From the NCBI GenBank assembly GCA_945929845.1, contig CAMEON010000017.1, positions 1 through 37,426 on the forward strand: a stretch of DNA of 37,426 nucleotides, given 5' to 3'. The translations under genes and the position numbers were made by a program. This document shows, in pieces, positions 1-7,523 of the stretch (position 1 is the first letter of the stretch; each line of letters opens with the position of its first letter). This DNA is from an uncultured Clostridia bacterium (GTDB taxonomy: Bacteria; Bacillota; Clostridia; Oscillospirales; CAG-272). The notes beneath the pieces are model-generated. The model made no database searches. It had not been told where the DNA came from and saw only the letters and a program-made list of their open reading frames with translations.

Positions 1-60
1 GCAATCGCAGACGAAAAAATCTGCACCGAATCTGTACCACCTCATTCAATCAGCGGTTCC
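1..60. repeat. MITE-like element, copy D (cut by window start)
   Basis: This is the right-hand part of a dispersed element also found at 7211-7318, 10354-10513 and 33474-33632. It ends with the terminal inverted repeat TCAATCAGCGGTTCC at 46-60, the exact complement of the left end of the other copies. The left end lies outside the window. It is non-coding; the short reverse-strand reading frame that the copies share is judged spurious. Confidence 0.85.
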
Positions 61-66
61 TTAAGA

Positions 67-95
67 AAGGCACCGACCAATACCGGTGCCTTCTT
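67..95. terminator. Hairpin, probable terminator of a gene left of the window
   Basis: The arm AAGGCACCG at 67-75 pairs exactly with 84-92, with an 8-nt loop. On the + strand the stem runs into TTCTTC, and on the - strand into a short T-rich run, so it could act in either direction. The gene it would serve is outside the window. Confidence 0.5.
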
Positions 96-130
96 CAATC
101 GACAGGACGGAACCACCACAGGGGCGGATC

Positions 131-155
131 AGGGGCGGATAGGTCATCCGCCCCT
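131..155. repeat. REP-like palindrome, copy 1
   Basis: The arm AGGGGCGGAT (131-140) pairs with 146-155 around the loop AGGTC. An identical 25-bp copy lies at 404-428. Together they enclose the longer inverted repeat at 221-345. The 1-449 region holds only such repeats and no gene that I can support. Confidence 0.8.
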
Positions 156-220
156 ACGGCGTAACAAATTAAACTTTATTACCTGATAGCCGATATCAGG
201 ATAAGGCAAAAAGATCTGTC

Positions 221-345
221 GTAGGGCGGGGGCTTGCTCCCGCCGAAAGAACAATCCCTCCGTCACGCTTCGCTGATGTAACGCCCTTTACACAAGGGAG
301 GTTTTTATCGGGGTCTTCTCCGGCGGGAGCAAGCCCCCGCCCTAC
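221..345. repeat. Perfect 25-bp inverted repeat around a 75-bp core
   Basis: Positions 221-245 and 321-345 are exact reverse complements (25 of 25), each starting or ending with GTAGGGCGGGGGC or its complement. The 75-bp core (246-320) holds a CCCTCC / GGGAGG pair and a GGGAGGTTTTTAT stretch that could act as a terminator-like hairpin. No coding signal is seen. It resembles the intergenic palindromic elements common in gut Firmicutes. Confidence 0.8.
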
Positions 346-403
346 AAGGAAGCTTGGAGCAACTTCAAATTTAAGTGAATAATTTTAATGGTTACAGTGT
401 AGT

Positions 404-428
404 AGGGGCGGATAGGTCATCCGCCCCT
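404..428. repeat. REP-like palindrome, copy 2
   Basis: Identical in sequence to 131-155. It lies 21 bp downstream of the stop codon of the leftward foldase gene, so in a foldase transcript it would form a 3'-end hairpin. No T tract follows, so its use as a terminator is uncertain. Confidence 0.75.
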
Positions 429-449
429 ATGTGTGATAGTAACCATATT

Positions 450-1778
450 TCAATAGTAGTAGTTGACCCCCACATCCTTCATGGAGGGCAGGGCGGCGAA
501 GACCTCGTTATCCACGGTGATCCGCTCCACATAGGGGGCGCACTTGGCGGCGAAAAGCTGATCCACCACACGGGAGGCCAGATCCGGGAACCAGTCGCTG
601 TACTCGCTGTTGGAGGCGGCGTCAGAGGGCAGGGCGTAGCGCATGATCACATGGTAGCCGTACTCGGATTCCATGACGCAGGCATCCCCGATCTCCATCC
701 CGGACAGGGTGTCAGCCATGTCGTTCAGGTAATCATACCCGTTGTCCCCGGTGGTGTACAGGAAGCAGAAAGACCCATCGGCGATGTAGGCCTCGTCTCC
801 GGACACCTCATACTCCTCCAGCAGGGCTTCAAACCCCGACGAGCCGGAGACCAGCACCTGAGAGAGCACCTCGTTGGCTGTCTCCTTATGGGCGGCCAGC
901 TCCTCGGCGGAGTAGGGCTTGGTCTGTACATTCCCGTTGGTGTCGTAGGCGTAGGCCTTGATCCCTTTTTCTTTGTCATAGGCGATCCGCCCGCCCGAGG
1001 TGTAGTAGACGGTGTCCCCGTTGGCATCCACGATGGTCTTGCCGAACTCATCCACCCGGGGGGAGCCGTTCACCGTGTCGTAGGCGATGTTGCTGACCTT
1101 GCCATTGTTCTCCTCCGGCAGGTAGTAGATCTCATCCCCGTTCAGGTCGGTCTCGTACACATAGGCGAAGGAGCGGATGAGTAACTGGCGGAAGCAGACG
1201 GCGTTCTCTGCCAGGTACTCCTGCTTCACATTGGATGCGATCTTGGAGCCGTCAGCCCCGTACAGGTTGGAGAGGACGGCGGCGTACTTGGCCTCCATGA
1301 TGTACAAGGCACGCAGAATGTCGGTGTTGGCTCCGTAGGCGGAGAGGATGCTGTTCAATTCAGACTTGGAGCCGCCGGCCCGGTTGTCTATCATATCCTG
1401 GATCTCGTCGTCTATCTTCTTCCGCTCACTGTCCGTGAGGGACAGCCCCATCTCGTCAAAGAGCACCGCCGCGACCAGGTACTCCTTGGCTTCCTGGAGC
1501 GTGGTCTGGCGGATATACTCGTCATACAGCGTCCCGTCGCTGGAGATGATGGTCTCCCACAGGGCATCACTGCTCACGGCATACCCACTGCTGGCCAGGT
1601 TTCCCTTGACCCGGGACAGGAGCAGGCAGAACATATTCTCGGTCATGGTCTCATCTTCCAGGGTCAGCAGGGGCTTGCCCAGCTTCTCGGCGCAGGAGGT
1701 GAGGGCGGCCGGCAGAGCCAGGGTCAAGCACAGAAGCAGGGCCAACAGGCGGGCCGGGCGGTGTGTTGTACGGTTCAT
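450..1778 (-). CDS. Lipoprotein with parvulin-like (PrsA/SurA-type) peptidyl-prolyl isomerase domain
   Basis: A 442-residue exported lipoprotein, probably a foldase assisting folding of secreted proteins outside the membrane. The N-terminus has basic residues, a hydrophobic stretch and a lipobox LTSC with the acylated Cys at residue 29. The C-terminal part, about residues 335-380, has the rotamase pattern in which a Leu/Gly/Met-x-x-Gly segment is followed by EYGYHVIMRY, as in parvulins. The middle carries an Asp/Asn/Tyr-rich insert (about 200-290) that I do not recognise. Start: ATG at 1778 was preferred over one 14 codons upstream because the lipoprotein signal then begins normally; AAAGGA lies 12 nt upstream. 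It follows mfd and pth in the same direction, an order seen in other Clostridia. The spacer to mfd is occupied by inverted repeat elements, so co-transcription is uncertain. Confidence 0.8.
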   Translation of the reverse strand: MNRTTHRPARLLALLLCLTLALPAALTSCAEKLGKPLLTLEDETMTENMFCLLLSRVKGNLASSGYAVSSDALWETIISSDGTLYDEYIRQTTLQEAKEYLVAAVLFDEMGLSLTDSERKKIDDEIQDMIDNRAGGSKSELNSILSAYGANTDILRALYIMEAKYAAVLSNLYGADGSKIASNVKQEYLAENAVCFRQLLIRSFAYVYETDLNGDEIYYLPEENNGKVSNIAYDTVNGSPRVDEFGKTIVDANGDTVYYTSGGRIAYDKEKGIKAYAYDTNGNVQTKPYSAEELAAHKETANEVLSQVLVSGSSGFEALLEEYEVSGDEAYIADGSFCFLYTTGDNGYDYLNDMADTLSGMEIGDACVMESEYGYHVIMRYALPSDAASNSEYSDWFPDLASRVVDQLFAAKCAPYVERITVDNEVFAALPSMKDVGVNYYY

Positions 1779-1848
1779 GGTGATCAGCGATCCTTTCATG
1801 GTATTCAATGGACAGAGCAACTATAGTTTAGCCAGGTGGCGGGAGGAC

Positions 1849-1990
1849 GTCTGGGGGCTTCTTGAGAAGAACCGAACTGTCGCCACCGGCAAGCCGGATG
1901 CGCCAGTTCAAGAAGTTTGCCATGCGGCAAACTTCCGGCTCCAGACCCCCAAGAACTTTCAAAATGTGTATATAATCATGTTCGATGCGT
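1849..1990 (+). repeat. Family-1 hairpin element, copy 1 (long, branched form)
   Basis: The outer arm GTCTGGGGGCTTCTT is closed far downstream by CCAGACCCCC (1941-1950). Inside are two more hairpins: an arm AAGTTTGCC (about 1914-1922) with exact complement, and a GAACTG/CAGTTC stem capped by CCGGC/GCCGG. The conserved tail CCCCCAAGAACTTTC and an AT-rich stretch with TATAAT (1970-1975) follow, ending near GATGCGTTG. Copy 2 faces it in inverted orientation at 2225-2280, so the 544-bp foldase-mfd spacer is one composite element. Confidence 0.85.
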
Positions 1991-2066
1991 TGTTTAATGA
2001 TATTTTTGTTATCATTATTCCAGGAGAGCCTCCGGCGGAGCCGGGGCATTACTGTCGCCCAAAATA

Positions 2067-2110
2067 GCAAAAACGCCTTCGCGGGGACCCCTCGCCCCGC
2101 TCTACGGTGG
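2067..2110. repeat. 44-bp block shared with the mfd-pth spacer
   Basis: The reverse complement matches 6194-6237 at 42 of 44 positions. In both spacers the block sits between inverted family-1 ends, so the two spacers are homologous composite elements in opposite orientation. The block is GC-rich, with a CGGGGCGAGGGG-type core, and ends in GCGTTTTTGC. I see no gene in it. Confidence 0.85.
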
Positions 2111-2224
2111 AAAAGAGAGCGTCCTGTGGGAATAACGGAACTGTGACGACGCTGTTGGTTGTTTCCAAGGGATAAGAGTAAAAAAGATATTATGACTCAG
2201 CCTATCGAAACAATATAATATTCA

Positions 2225-2280
2225 TTTTTTGAAAGTTCTTGGGGGGTCTGGGGGTCTTCTTCTAAGAAGACCCCCAGATC
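2225..2280 (-). repeat. Family-1 hairpin element, copy 2
   Basis: Inverted relative to copy 1. A perfect 15-bp stem with arm TCTGGGGGTCTTCTT (2247-2261) pairs with 2264-2278. The tail GAAAGTTCTTGGGG (2231-2244) is the complement of the family tail. It lies 45 bp downstream of the mfd stop codon and could form a 3'-end hairpin, but no T tract follows on the transcribed strand. Confidence 0.85.
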
Positions 2281-2322
2281 GTTCCCCCCGCTCCCTATTG
2301 TACCACAAAACGGCGGTTTCGT

Positions 2323-5300
2323 CTACCCCGGGTCTTGACTGATTGACAGATATTTTTCAAATAATTTGTGAATTATCCGCAACATATCCTCTCCGGCCTT
2401 AAGCTGGAGCCGGATGGTGGCCTCCTTGCCGACCACCGCCCGCACCCGGCCGTGCACCAGCTCGGAGAGGCGGCTCCACACCTCCAGGTTCAGGCTGTCC
2501 TGGGTGAAGAGGACGGCGTTGCCCTCCTGCCGGATGGAGCGGATGCCGCAGGCGATGCCCTCCGCCCGGATGAGGGCGATCCACAGAAGGCTCTCTGCCG
2601 GGGTGGGCAGGTTGCCGTAGCGATCCACCAACTCGTCGGTCATGTCCTCCATGTCCGCCTTGGTGCGGATGAGGGCGATGCGCTTGTACAGCGCCATGCG
2701 CTGGGCGGGGTAGCGGACATAGCTGTCCGGAAGGAAGGCACTGACATTCAGGGACACGGTGCAGTCCGGACTTTCCTCCATCGCCTGCCCCTTCTCCTCC
2801 AGCACCGCCATGTTCAACAGCTTGATGTACAGGTCGTACCCCACCGCCTCCATGTGCCCGTGCTGTTCCGCACCCAAAAGGTTTCCGGTGCCCCGGATCT
2901 CCATGTCCCGCATGGCGATGCGGAAGCCGGCACCGAACTCGGCGTACTCCCGGATGGCCTCCAGTCGCTTCTCCGCCACCTCGGACAGGGCCTTGCCCCG
3001 GCGGTAGGTGAAGTAGGCGTACGCCCGTCGGGCGGAGCGACCTACCCGACCCCGGAGCTGGTGCAGCTGGGACAGACCCAGCCGGTCGGCACAGTCCACG
3101 ATCAGGGTGTTGGCATTGGGTATGTCCACCCCGGTCTCTATGATGGTGGTGCAGACCAGAATGTCTATCTCCCCGGTCAGCATCCGCTCCCAGATGGCCT
3201 CCAGCTCCTCCTTGTCCATCCTGCCGTGAGCCACCACGATGCGGGCATCCGGAATGGCCTTGGCCAGTCCGGCGGCGGTCTGGTCTATGGTCTCCACCAC
3301 ATTGTGCAGGTAGAACACCTGCCCGCCCCGGTGCAGCTCCCGCCGGATGGCCTCGTTGATGATCAGGTCGTCGTGCTCCAGCACATAGGTCTGCACCGGC
3401 AGGCGGTTCACCGGTGCCTCGTCCAGGAGGGAAATGTCCCGGATGCCCCCCATGGCCATGTTCAGCGTCCGGGGAATGGGGGTGGCGGACAGGGTCAGCA
3501 CATCAATGTTGCCGCAGAGCTGTTTCAGCTTCTCCTTCTGGGCCACGCCGAACCGCTGTTCCTCGTCCACGATGAGCAAGCCCAGCTTGTGGAAGGCAAT
3601 GTCCTTGCCCAGCAGGCGGTGGGTGCCGATGATGATGTCGGTGTCCCCCCGCTCCAGTCGGCGGATGGACACCGCCTGCTCCTTGGCTGTCCGGAACCGG
3701 GAGATCATGTCCACATTGACGGAGAAACTGCGCATCCGGCGGGAAAAGGTCTGGTAGTGCTGGAGGGCCAGGATGGTGGTGGGCACCAGCACCGCCACCT
3801 GATAGCCGTCCGCCACGCACTTGAAGGCCGCCCGCATGGCCACCTCGGTCTTGCCGTAGCCCACATCCCCGCAGAGCAGGCGATCCATGGGCACCGGCTT
3901 TTCCATGTCGGCTCTGATGTCCTCGATGGCGGCCAGCTGACCGCCGGTCTCCTCGTACTCGAAGGCGGCGGCAAAGTCCTGCTGGAAGGCATCGTCCGGG
4001 GGGAAGGCGTGGCCGGGACGGCGCATCCGCTCGGCGTAGAGCTGGATCAGCTCCTTGGCCATCTCCTTGACCACGGCTTTCGTCCGGGCCTTTGTCCGGC
4101 TCCAGCCGTCCGTCCCCAGCTTGGACAGCTTGATGGTGCCGTCATCGGCGTGGGCACCGATGTACTTGGACACCATGTCCAGCTTCTCCACCGGGATGAA
4201 CAGCTTATCCGTCCCGGCGTACTGGATGCCGATGTAGTCCCGGCTGACCCCCTCGGTGGTCAGGTTCTCGATACCGGTGAACCGGCCGATACCGTAGGTC
4301 TCGTGCACCACGATGTCCCCTACCTCCAGGTCGTTGTAGGACAGGATGGTGCGGCTGTTTTTCTTCCTGGCGGCATCGGCGGCCTTCTTCCTCGCCCGCA
4401 GGGAGGCCGGGGAGGTGGACAGGGAGCCGGTGCGGCTGTCCGGATTGGTGGACAGGATGGCGATGCGGGGAGCCATCAGCTCATAGCCAAAGAGGAAGTT
4501 CCGCCACAGGATGACCACGGTGTCCCGGGGCATCTTGTCGGCGGTGAGCATGGAGTCCTCCGCCGGGATCACCGTGTCAAAGTGCGCCTCCTCCAGCATT
4601 TCGGAGAGGTTCCGGGCGGCGGCCTCGTTCTCGGCGATGACAGCCAGTCGGTAGCCGTCCCGCAGGTAGGCGGTCAGATCCTCGCAGAGCAGGCTGAAAT
4701 TCTCGGCATAGGATACCATGTGCCGGGTGCGGAAGCCGAAGATCCCCCCCAGCCGCCGCCCGGACATACCGTAGGACAGGGAGTCAGCGTGGACGGTCAC
4801 ATTGTTCTCCAAGAAGCGGTCAAAGGCGGTGGTGGGGCGGGCGTACTCCGCATACTTGCCGCTGATGATCCCGCTCTCTATCATGCTGACCACCGTCTCG
4901 TCCATCAGCCGCTCCCCGCCGGTGAGCCGCTCCGGTACCGCCCCGTAGGCACGAACCAGGAACAGGGTCTTCTCCGGGAAGTAGTCCAGCAGGCAGGCGC
5001 TCTCTGGGTAGACCACCCGGATGTACTTGTCCAGAAAGTGCAGTTCACTGCCGGTGGGGTTGGCAGACTGCCGGGCCGCCGCAAGGGCCGCCAGCTCCCC
5101 GTCCAGGGTGTGGATGGCATCCGGCCCCCGGGCGGCCTTCCGCTGGGCACGAACCACCTCCTCCAGCCGGGCAAGACCCTCCCCGTCGGTCAGCACCTCC
5201 CGGGCGGGGAGCAGATCCGCCGACCGGATGTCCGTGGTCATGCGCTGGGTCTCGGCATCGAACAGACCCATGCGATCCACCTCGTCCCCGAACAGCTCCA

Positions 5301-5964
5301 CCCGCAGCGGGCGGGAGCCGTCCAGCACCTCCCCCTCATCGTTGAGGTAGGCACCATAGGGGGCGCAGATGTCCACGATGCCACCCCGCAGGGCGAACTG
5401 ACCCGGCCCCTCCACCAGATCCACCCGGGCGTACCCGGCGGCCACCAGGCGGGCGGCCAGATGGGCGGTGTCCACCGGCGTGTCAAAGTCCAGATGCACC
5501 GAAGCCTCCCGCAGGCGGGCGGGCGGGATGGTGTAGCCCAGGGCGGCATCCGGGGTGGCGATGACCACATCCCAGCCGCCGGAGACCAGGCCGGACAGCA
5601 CTTTCAGCCTCTCATGCTCATACTCATGGGAGGCAGTGACATTATAGAAGGAGAGATCCCGGGCGGTGAAGAAGGCCGCCCGCAGGCCAAACCGCTCCAT
5701 GGTCTCCCTCATGCGGACGCAGTCCTTTTCCTCGGGGCAGATCAGGAGGGCACACCGCTTGCGTCCCTGCCTGTCCTTCCCCCCGTCGGGCGCGGCGGCT
5801 GTGCACACATCCTCCACCAGGGAGATGAGAAATGCCTCCACCGCCCCCTCACATAGCCCGTTCGCTAACAGCGGCAACGGTTTATCCTTGAAATTCTTCC
5901 GGACAGCGGCCAGTAACTGACCATACTCCCCGTCCGCTCGAATGCAGGAGGTAAGAAGATTCAT
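2323..5964 (-). CDS. mfd: Transcription-repair coupling factor Mfd
   Basis: A 1213-residue ATP-dependent DNA translocase that removes RNA polymerase stalled at lesions and recruits the UvrA/UvrB excision machinery. The length is normal for the family. Domains in order: UvrB-like N-terminal region (about 1-350), linker region, RNA-polymerase interaction (CarD-like) domain starting near residue 545 with VGDIVVHETYGIGRF, RecG-like helicase core with Walker A GDVGYGKTE near 700 and Walker B DEEQ near 800, then the RGRVGR motif VI, and a C-terminal domain with the typical SAFLPDSY and DRYG segments. Start: ATG at 5964 with GAAAGGA 11 nt upstream; a longer frame to 6048 runs into a repeat element and was rejected. 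It follows pth by 418 bp of repeats. Confidence 0.97.
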   Translation of the reverse strand: MNLLTSCIRADGEYGQLLAAVRKNFKDKPLPLLANGLCEGAVEAFLISLVEDVCTAAAPDGGKDRQGRKRCALLICPEEKDCVRMRETMERFGLRAAFFTARDLSFYNVTASHEYEHERLKVLSGLVSGGWDVVIATPDAALGYTIPPARLREASVHLDFDTPVDTAHLAARLVAAGYARVDLVEGPGQFALRGGIVDICAPYGAYLNDEGEVLDGSRPLRVELFGDEVDRMGLFDAETQRMTTDIRSADLLPAREVLTDGEGLARLEEVVRAQRKAARGPDAIHTLDGELAALAAARQSANPTGSELHFLDKYIRVVYPESACLLDYFPEKTLFLVRAYGAVPERLTGGERLMDETVVSMIESGIISGKYAEYARPTTAFDRFLENNVTVHADSLSYGMSGRRLGGIFGFRTRHMVSYAENFSLLCEDLTAYLRDGYRLAVIAENEAAARNLSEMLEEAHFDTVIPAEDSMLTADKMPRDTVVILWRNFLFGYELMAPRIAILSTNPDSRTGSLSTSPASLRARKKAADAARKKNSRTILSYNDLEVGDIVVHETYGIGRFTGIENLTTEGVSRDYIGIQYAGTDKLFIPVEKLDMVSKYIGAHADDGTIKLSKLGTDGWSRTKARTKAVVKEMAKELIQLYAERMRRPGHAFPPDDAFQQDFAAAFEYEETGGQLAAIEDIRADMEKPVPMDRLLCGDVGYGKTEVAMRAAFKCVADGYQVAVLVPTTILALQHYQTFSRRMRSFSVNVDMISRFRTAKEQAVSIRRLERGDTDIIIGTHRLLGKDIAFHKLGLLIVDEEQRFGVAQKEKLKQLCGNIDVLTLSATPIPRTLNMAMGGIRDISLLDEAPVNRLPVQTYVLEHDDLIINEAIRRELHRGGQVFYLHNVVETIDQTAAGLAKAIPDARIVVAHGRMDKEELEAIWERMLTGEIDILVCTTIIETGVDIPNANTLIVDCADRLGLSQLHQLRGRVGRSARRAYAYFTYRRGKALSEVAEKRLEAIREYAEFGAGFRIAMRDMEIRGTGNLLGAEQHGHMEAVGYDLYIKLLNMAVLEEKGQAMEESPDCTVSLNVSAFLPDSYVRYPAQRMALYKRIALIRTKADMEDMTDELVDRYGNLPTPAESLLWIALIRAEGIACGIRSIRQEGNAVLFTQDSLNLEVWSRLSELVHGRVRAVVGKEATIRLQLKAGEDMLRIIHKLFEKYLSISQDPG

Positions 5965-6009
5965 ATGTAAGTGTATTCCTTTCAATGGGGGTACGGGGAA
6001 CGAAGGGAC

Positions 6010-6100
6010 GCTCTGGGGGCTTCTTGAAAGAAGCCCCCAGACCCCCAAGAACTTTCAAAACATGTATTGTATACTGTTCGGAGCGTTGTTCTTCACACGA
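6010..6100 (+). repeat. Family-1 hairpin element, copy 3
   Basis: A perfect 14-bp stem with arm TCTGGGGGCTTCTT (6012-6025), loop GA, followed by ACCCCCAAGAACTTTC, an AT-rich tail and TTCGGAGCGTTG ending about 6096. GTACGGGG-type sequence precedes the stem, as in other copies. It lies 46 bp upstream of the mfd start and forms an inverted pair with copy 4. Confidence 0.9.
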
Positions 6101-6131
6101 ATAGCTTTCTTTCGGAAAAGCCCCTTCTGTT

Positions 6132-6166
6132 ACAGTTGACAGTTGACAGTTGACAGTTGACAGTTG
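6132..6166. repeat. Tandem heptamer ACAGTTG x5
   Basis: Five exact head-to-tail copies of a 7-bp unit (35 bp), then a partial unit. It lies inside the interval bounded by family-1 copies 3 and 4. Such arrays change copy number by slippage, so the number is likely to vary among strains (inference). Confidence 0.9.
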
Positions 6167-6193
6167 ACGCACCCTGACAGAAGGCTCCCATTT

Positions 6194-6237
6194 CCACCGT
6201 AGAGCGGGGCGAGGGGCCCCCGCGACGGCGTTTTTGC
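6194..6237. repeat. 44-bp block shared with the foldase-mfd spacer
   Basis: Inverted copy of 2067-2110, identical at 42 of 44 positions. It supports the reading that the pth-mfd and mfd-foldase spacers (about 350 and 430 bp) are two members of one composite, non-coding repeat. Confidence 0.85.
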
Positions 6238-6277
6238 TTTCTTCCGATACCGGCAACGCTGAATCCCCCATATAACA

Positions 6278-6358
6278 GACTAACGCTCTGACTTTACATA
6301 AAAATTGTTTTGAAAGTTCTTGAAGGGTGTGGGAAACTTCTTTCAAGAAGTTTCCCAC
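6278..6358 (-). repeat. Family-1 hairpin element, copy 4 (stem with compensatory changes)
   Basis: The tail reads TTTTGAAAGTTCTTG (6308-6322, minus orientation). The stem arm GTGGGAAACTTCTT (6329-6342) pairs perfectly with 6345-6358. The stem sequence differs from copy 3 at several positions on both arms, yet pairing is kept. It lies 25 bp downstream of the pth stop codon. Confidence 0.88.
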
Positions 6359-6382
6359 CGTATCTCCCGCTCCCCCGTTCCC

Positions 6383-7030
6383 CTACGCTTTCCGGTTGCA
6401 GATGCGCATGGCGCCGTCCAGGTCGTCATGGAGCAGGTGTTCCAGGCCGTCGCAGGCCAGGGGGAAGAGGGATTGGAGGGTATCCATTTCGGCGGGGGTG
6501 AAGTCAGAGAGCACCCAGGCGGCCAGGTCGTAGTCCGGGTGGGGCTTGGCACCCACGCCGATGCGGATGCGGGGGAAGGTGTCGGTGCCCAGCTCCTGGA
6601 TGATGCTCCGGATGCCCTTCTGGCCGCCGTCGGAGCCTTTGCCACGGATGCGCATGCCGCCCACGGGCAGGTTGATGTCATCGCTGATGACGATGATATG
6701 CGCCGGCTCCACATGGTAGAACCGGGCGGCGGCGGCTACGGCCAGCCCGGAGGCGTTCATCAGGGTCTGGGGCTTCATGAGCAGGCACCGGACGCCGGAG
6801 AGGACGGCCTCCCCCACCAGAGCCTGGAACCGTGCCCTGTCCGGCACCACGCCACAGCGGGTGCTCAGGGCATCCATGCAGAGGAACCCGGTGTTGTGCC
6901 GGGTGCGGGCATACTGCCTGCCCGGGTTCCCCAGTCCCACCACCAGATGGGTCAGGGGCAGGGAGGCGGCGGCACGCCCGGTGCTGTCCCCGGCCTCCAG
7001 CTTGCGGAATATGTCAAAAATGTTTCCCAT
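6383..7030 (-). CDS. pth: Peptidyl-tRNA hydrolase
   Basis: A 215-residue cytoplasmic esterase that releases tRNA from prematurely dropped peptidyl-tRNA. The Pth core begins at LVVGLGNPGRQYARTRHN (about residues 29-46), with the catalytic His45 in RHNTGF. The substrate-binding KPQTLMN segment and the conserved SDDINLPVG and GGQKGI segments follow. Start: ATG at 7030 with AAGGAG 5 nt upstream. The roughly 25-residue N-terminal extension ahead of the fold is longer than usual but is supported by that ribosome-binding site. It is first in the leftward group with mfd, and a TTGATT-17-TATAAT promoter lies about 130 bp upstream. Confidence 0.96.
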   Translation of the reverse strand: MGNIFDIFRKLEAGDSTGRAAASLPLTHLVVGLGNPGRQYARTRHNTGFLCMDALSTRCGVVPDRARFQALVGEAVLSGVRCLLMKPQTLMNASGLAVAAAARFYHVEPAHIIVISDDINLPVGGMRIRGKGSDGGQKGIRSIIQELGTDTFPRIRIGVGAKPHPDYDLAAWVLSDFTPAEMDTLQSLFPLACDGLEHLLHDDLDGAMRICNRKA

Positions 7031-7158
7031 AGAGGCTCCTTCGGATAATGGAATAGGGGGCTGTATCGCCGGATGGCACAGACAGTCCCAAAAATTCACA
7101 GACAAAGGGACGGCTGTCGCCGGTGCCGTACCGTGCGCCCTCCATCCTTGCTCCTTAT

Positions 7159-7187
7159 ATTATACACCCATGGTCTGTCGGAATCAA
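7159..7187 (-). promoter_or_regulatory. Sigma-A-type promoter of pth
   Basis: On the minus strand TTGATT (7182-7187) and TATAAT (7159-7164) are separated by 17 bp. Transcription would start near 7152 and give a leader of about 120 nt before pth. It is the only good promoter seen for the leftward pth-mfd-foldase group. Confidence 0.7.
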
Positions 7188-7210
7188 ACAGATTTTGTGA
7201 ATTTTTCTTG

Positions 7211-7318
7211 GGAACCGCTGATTGATTCGCTGGTACATCTTCGGCACATCTTTTCCCGCCTGCTTCTTGCCGAAAAATCTATGACGAATCTGCACCACCT
7301 CATTCAATCAGCGGTTCC
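7211..7318. repeat. MITE-like element, copy C (108 bp, internally deleted)
   Basis: Both ends are intact: GGAACCGCTGATTGA (7211-7225) and its exact complement at 7304-7318, a perfect 15-bp terminal inverted repeat. Compared with copies A and B it lacks about 50 bp from the middle; the deletion joins two GAAAAA runs. It lies between the divergent pth and ppdK promoters. Confidence 0.88.
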
Positions 7319-7367
7319 CTGTTCAAAAAAAATTTACAGTTATTTCGGGAATATTTTCTGAAAACCC

Positions 7368-7396
7368 TTTCCGGAACCGGAGAAATATGATATAAT
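7368..7396 (+). promoter_or_regulatory. Extended -10 promoter of ppdK
   Basis: TATAAT at 7391-7396 is preceded by TGA, giving an extended -10. The -35 region 17 bp upstream (TTTCCG, 7368-7373) is weak. The leader of about 120 nt to the ppdK start contains one imperfect hairpin (CCCCAACG with CGGTGGGG, about 7427-7450) of unknown role. Confidence 0.7.
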
Positions 7397-7523
7397 ATCC
7401 GTTGCGGTTCTGTGCATACCAGTCCCCAACGAAGCAATCCGGTGGGGTGTCGCTTTTTGCCCGGTGTGCAGACCGACCCCACACAGTTTTCAAAAAAACA
7501 AAATACACGGAGGAAGAAAATCA

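Noticed and set aside
1960-1990. Promoter inside the tail of the family-1 repeat (TATAAT at 1970)
   Set aside because: No good -35 at 16-18 bp, and other copies do not keep the TATAAT, so it is probably just AT-rich tail sequence.
2368-5856. Very long rightward reading frame (over 1100 codons) opposite mfd
   Set aside because: It is the mirror of the mfd coding strand, caused by high GC at third positions. It is Gly/His/Val/Gln-rich with no domain, and mfd itself is complete.
6132-6166. CRISPR-like array
   Set aside because: It is a 7-bp head-to-tail microsatellite with no spacers, and no cas genes are present. The same applies to 24251-24285.
5882-6358. 158-codon leftward frame overlapping the mfd start
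   Set aside because: It is built from repeat copies 3 and 4 and the heptamer array, which translates to a QLSTVNC-type repeat, and has no independent support.
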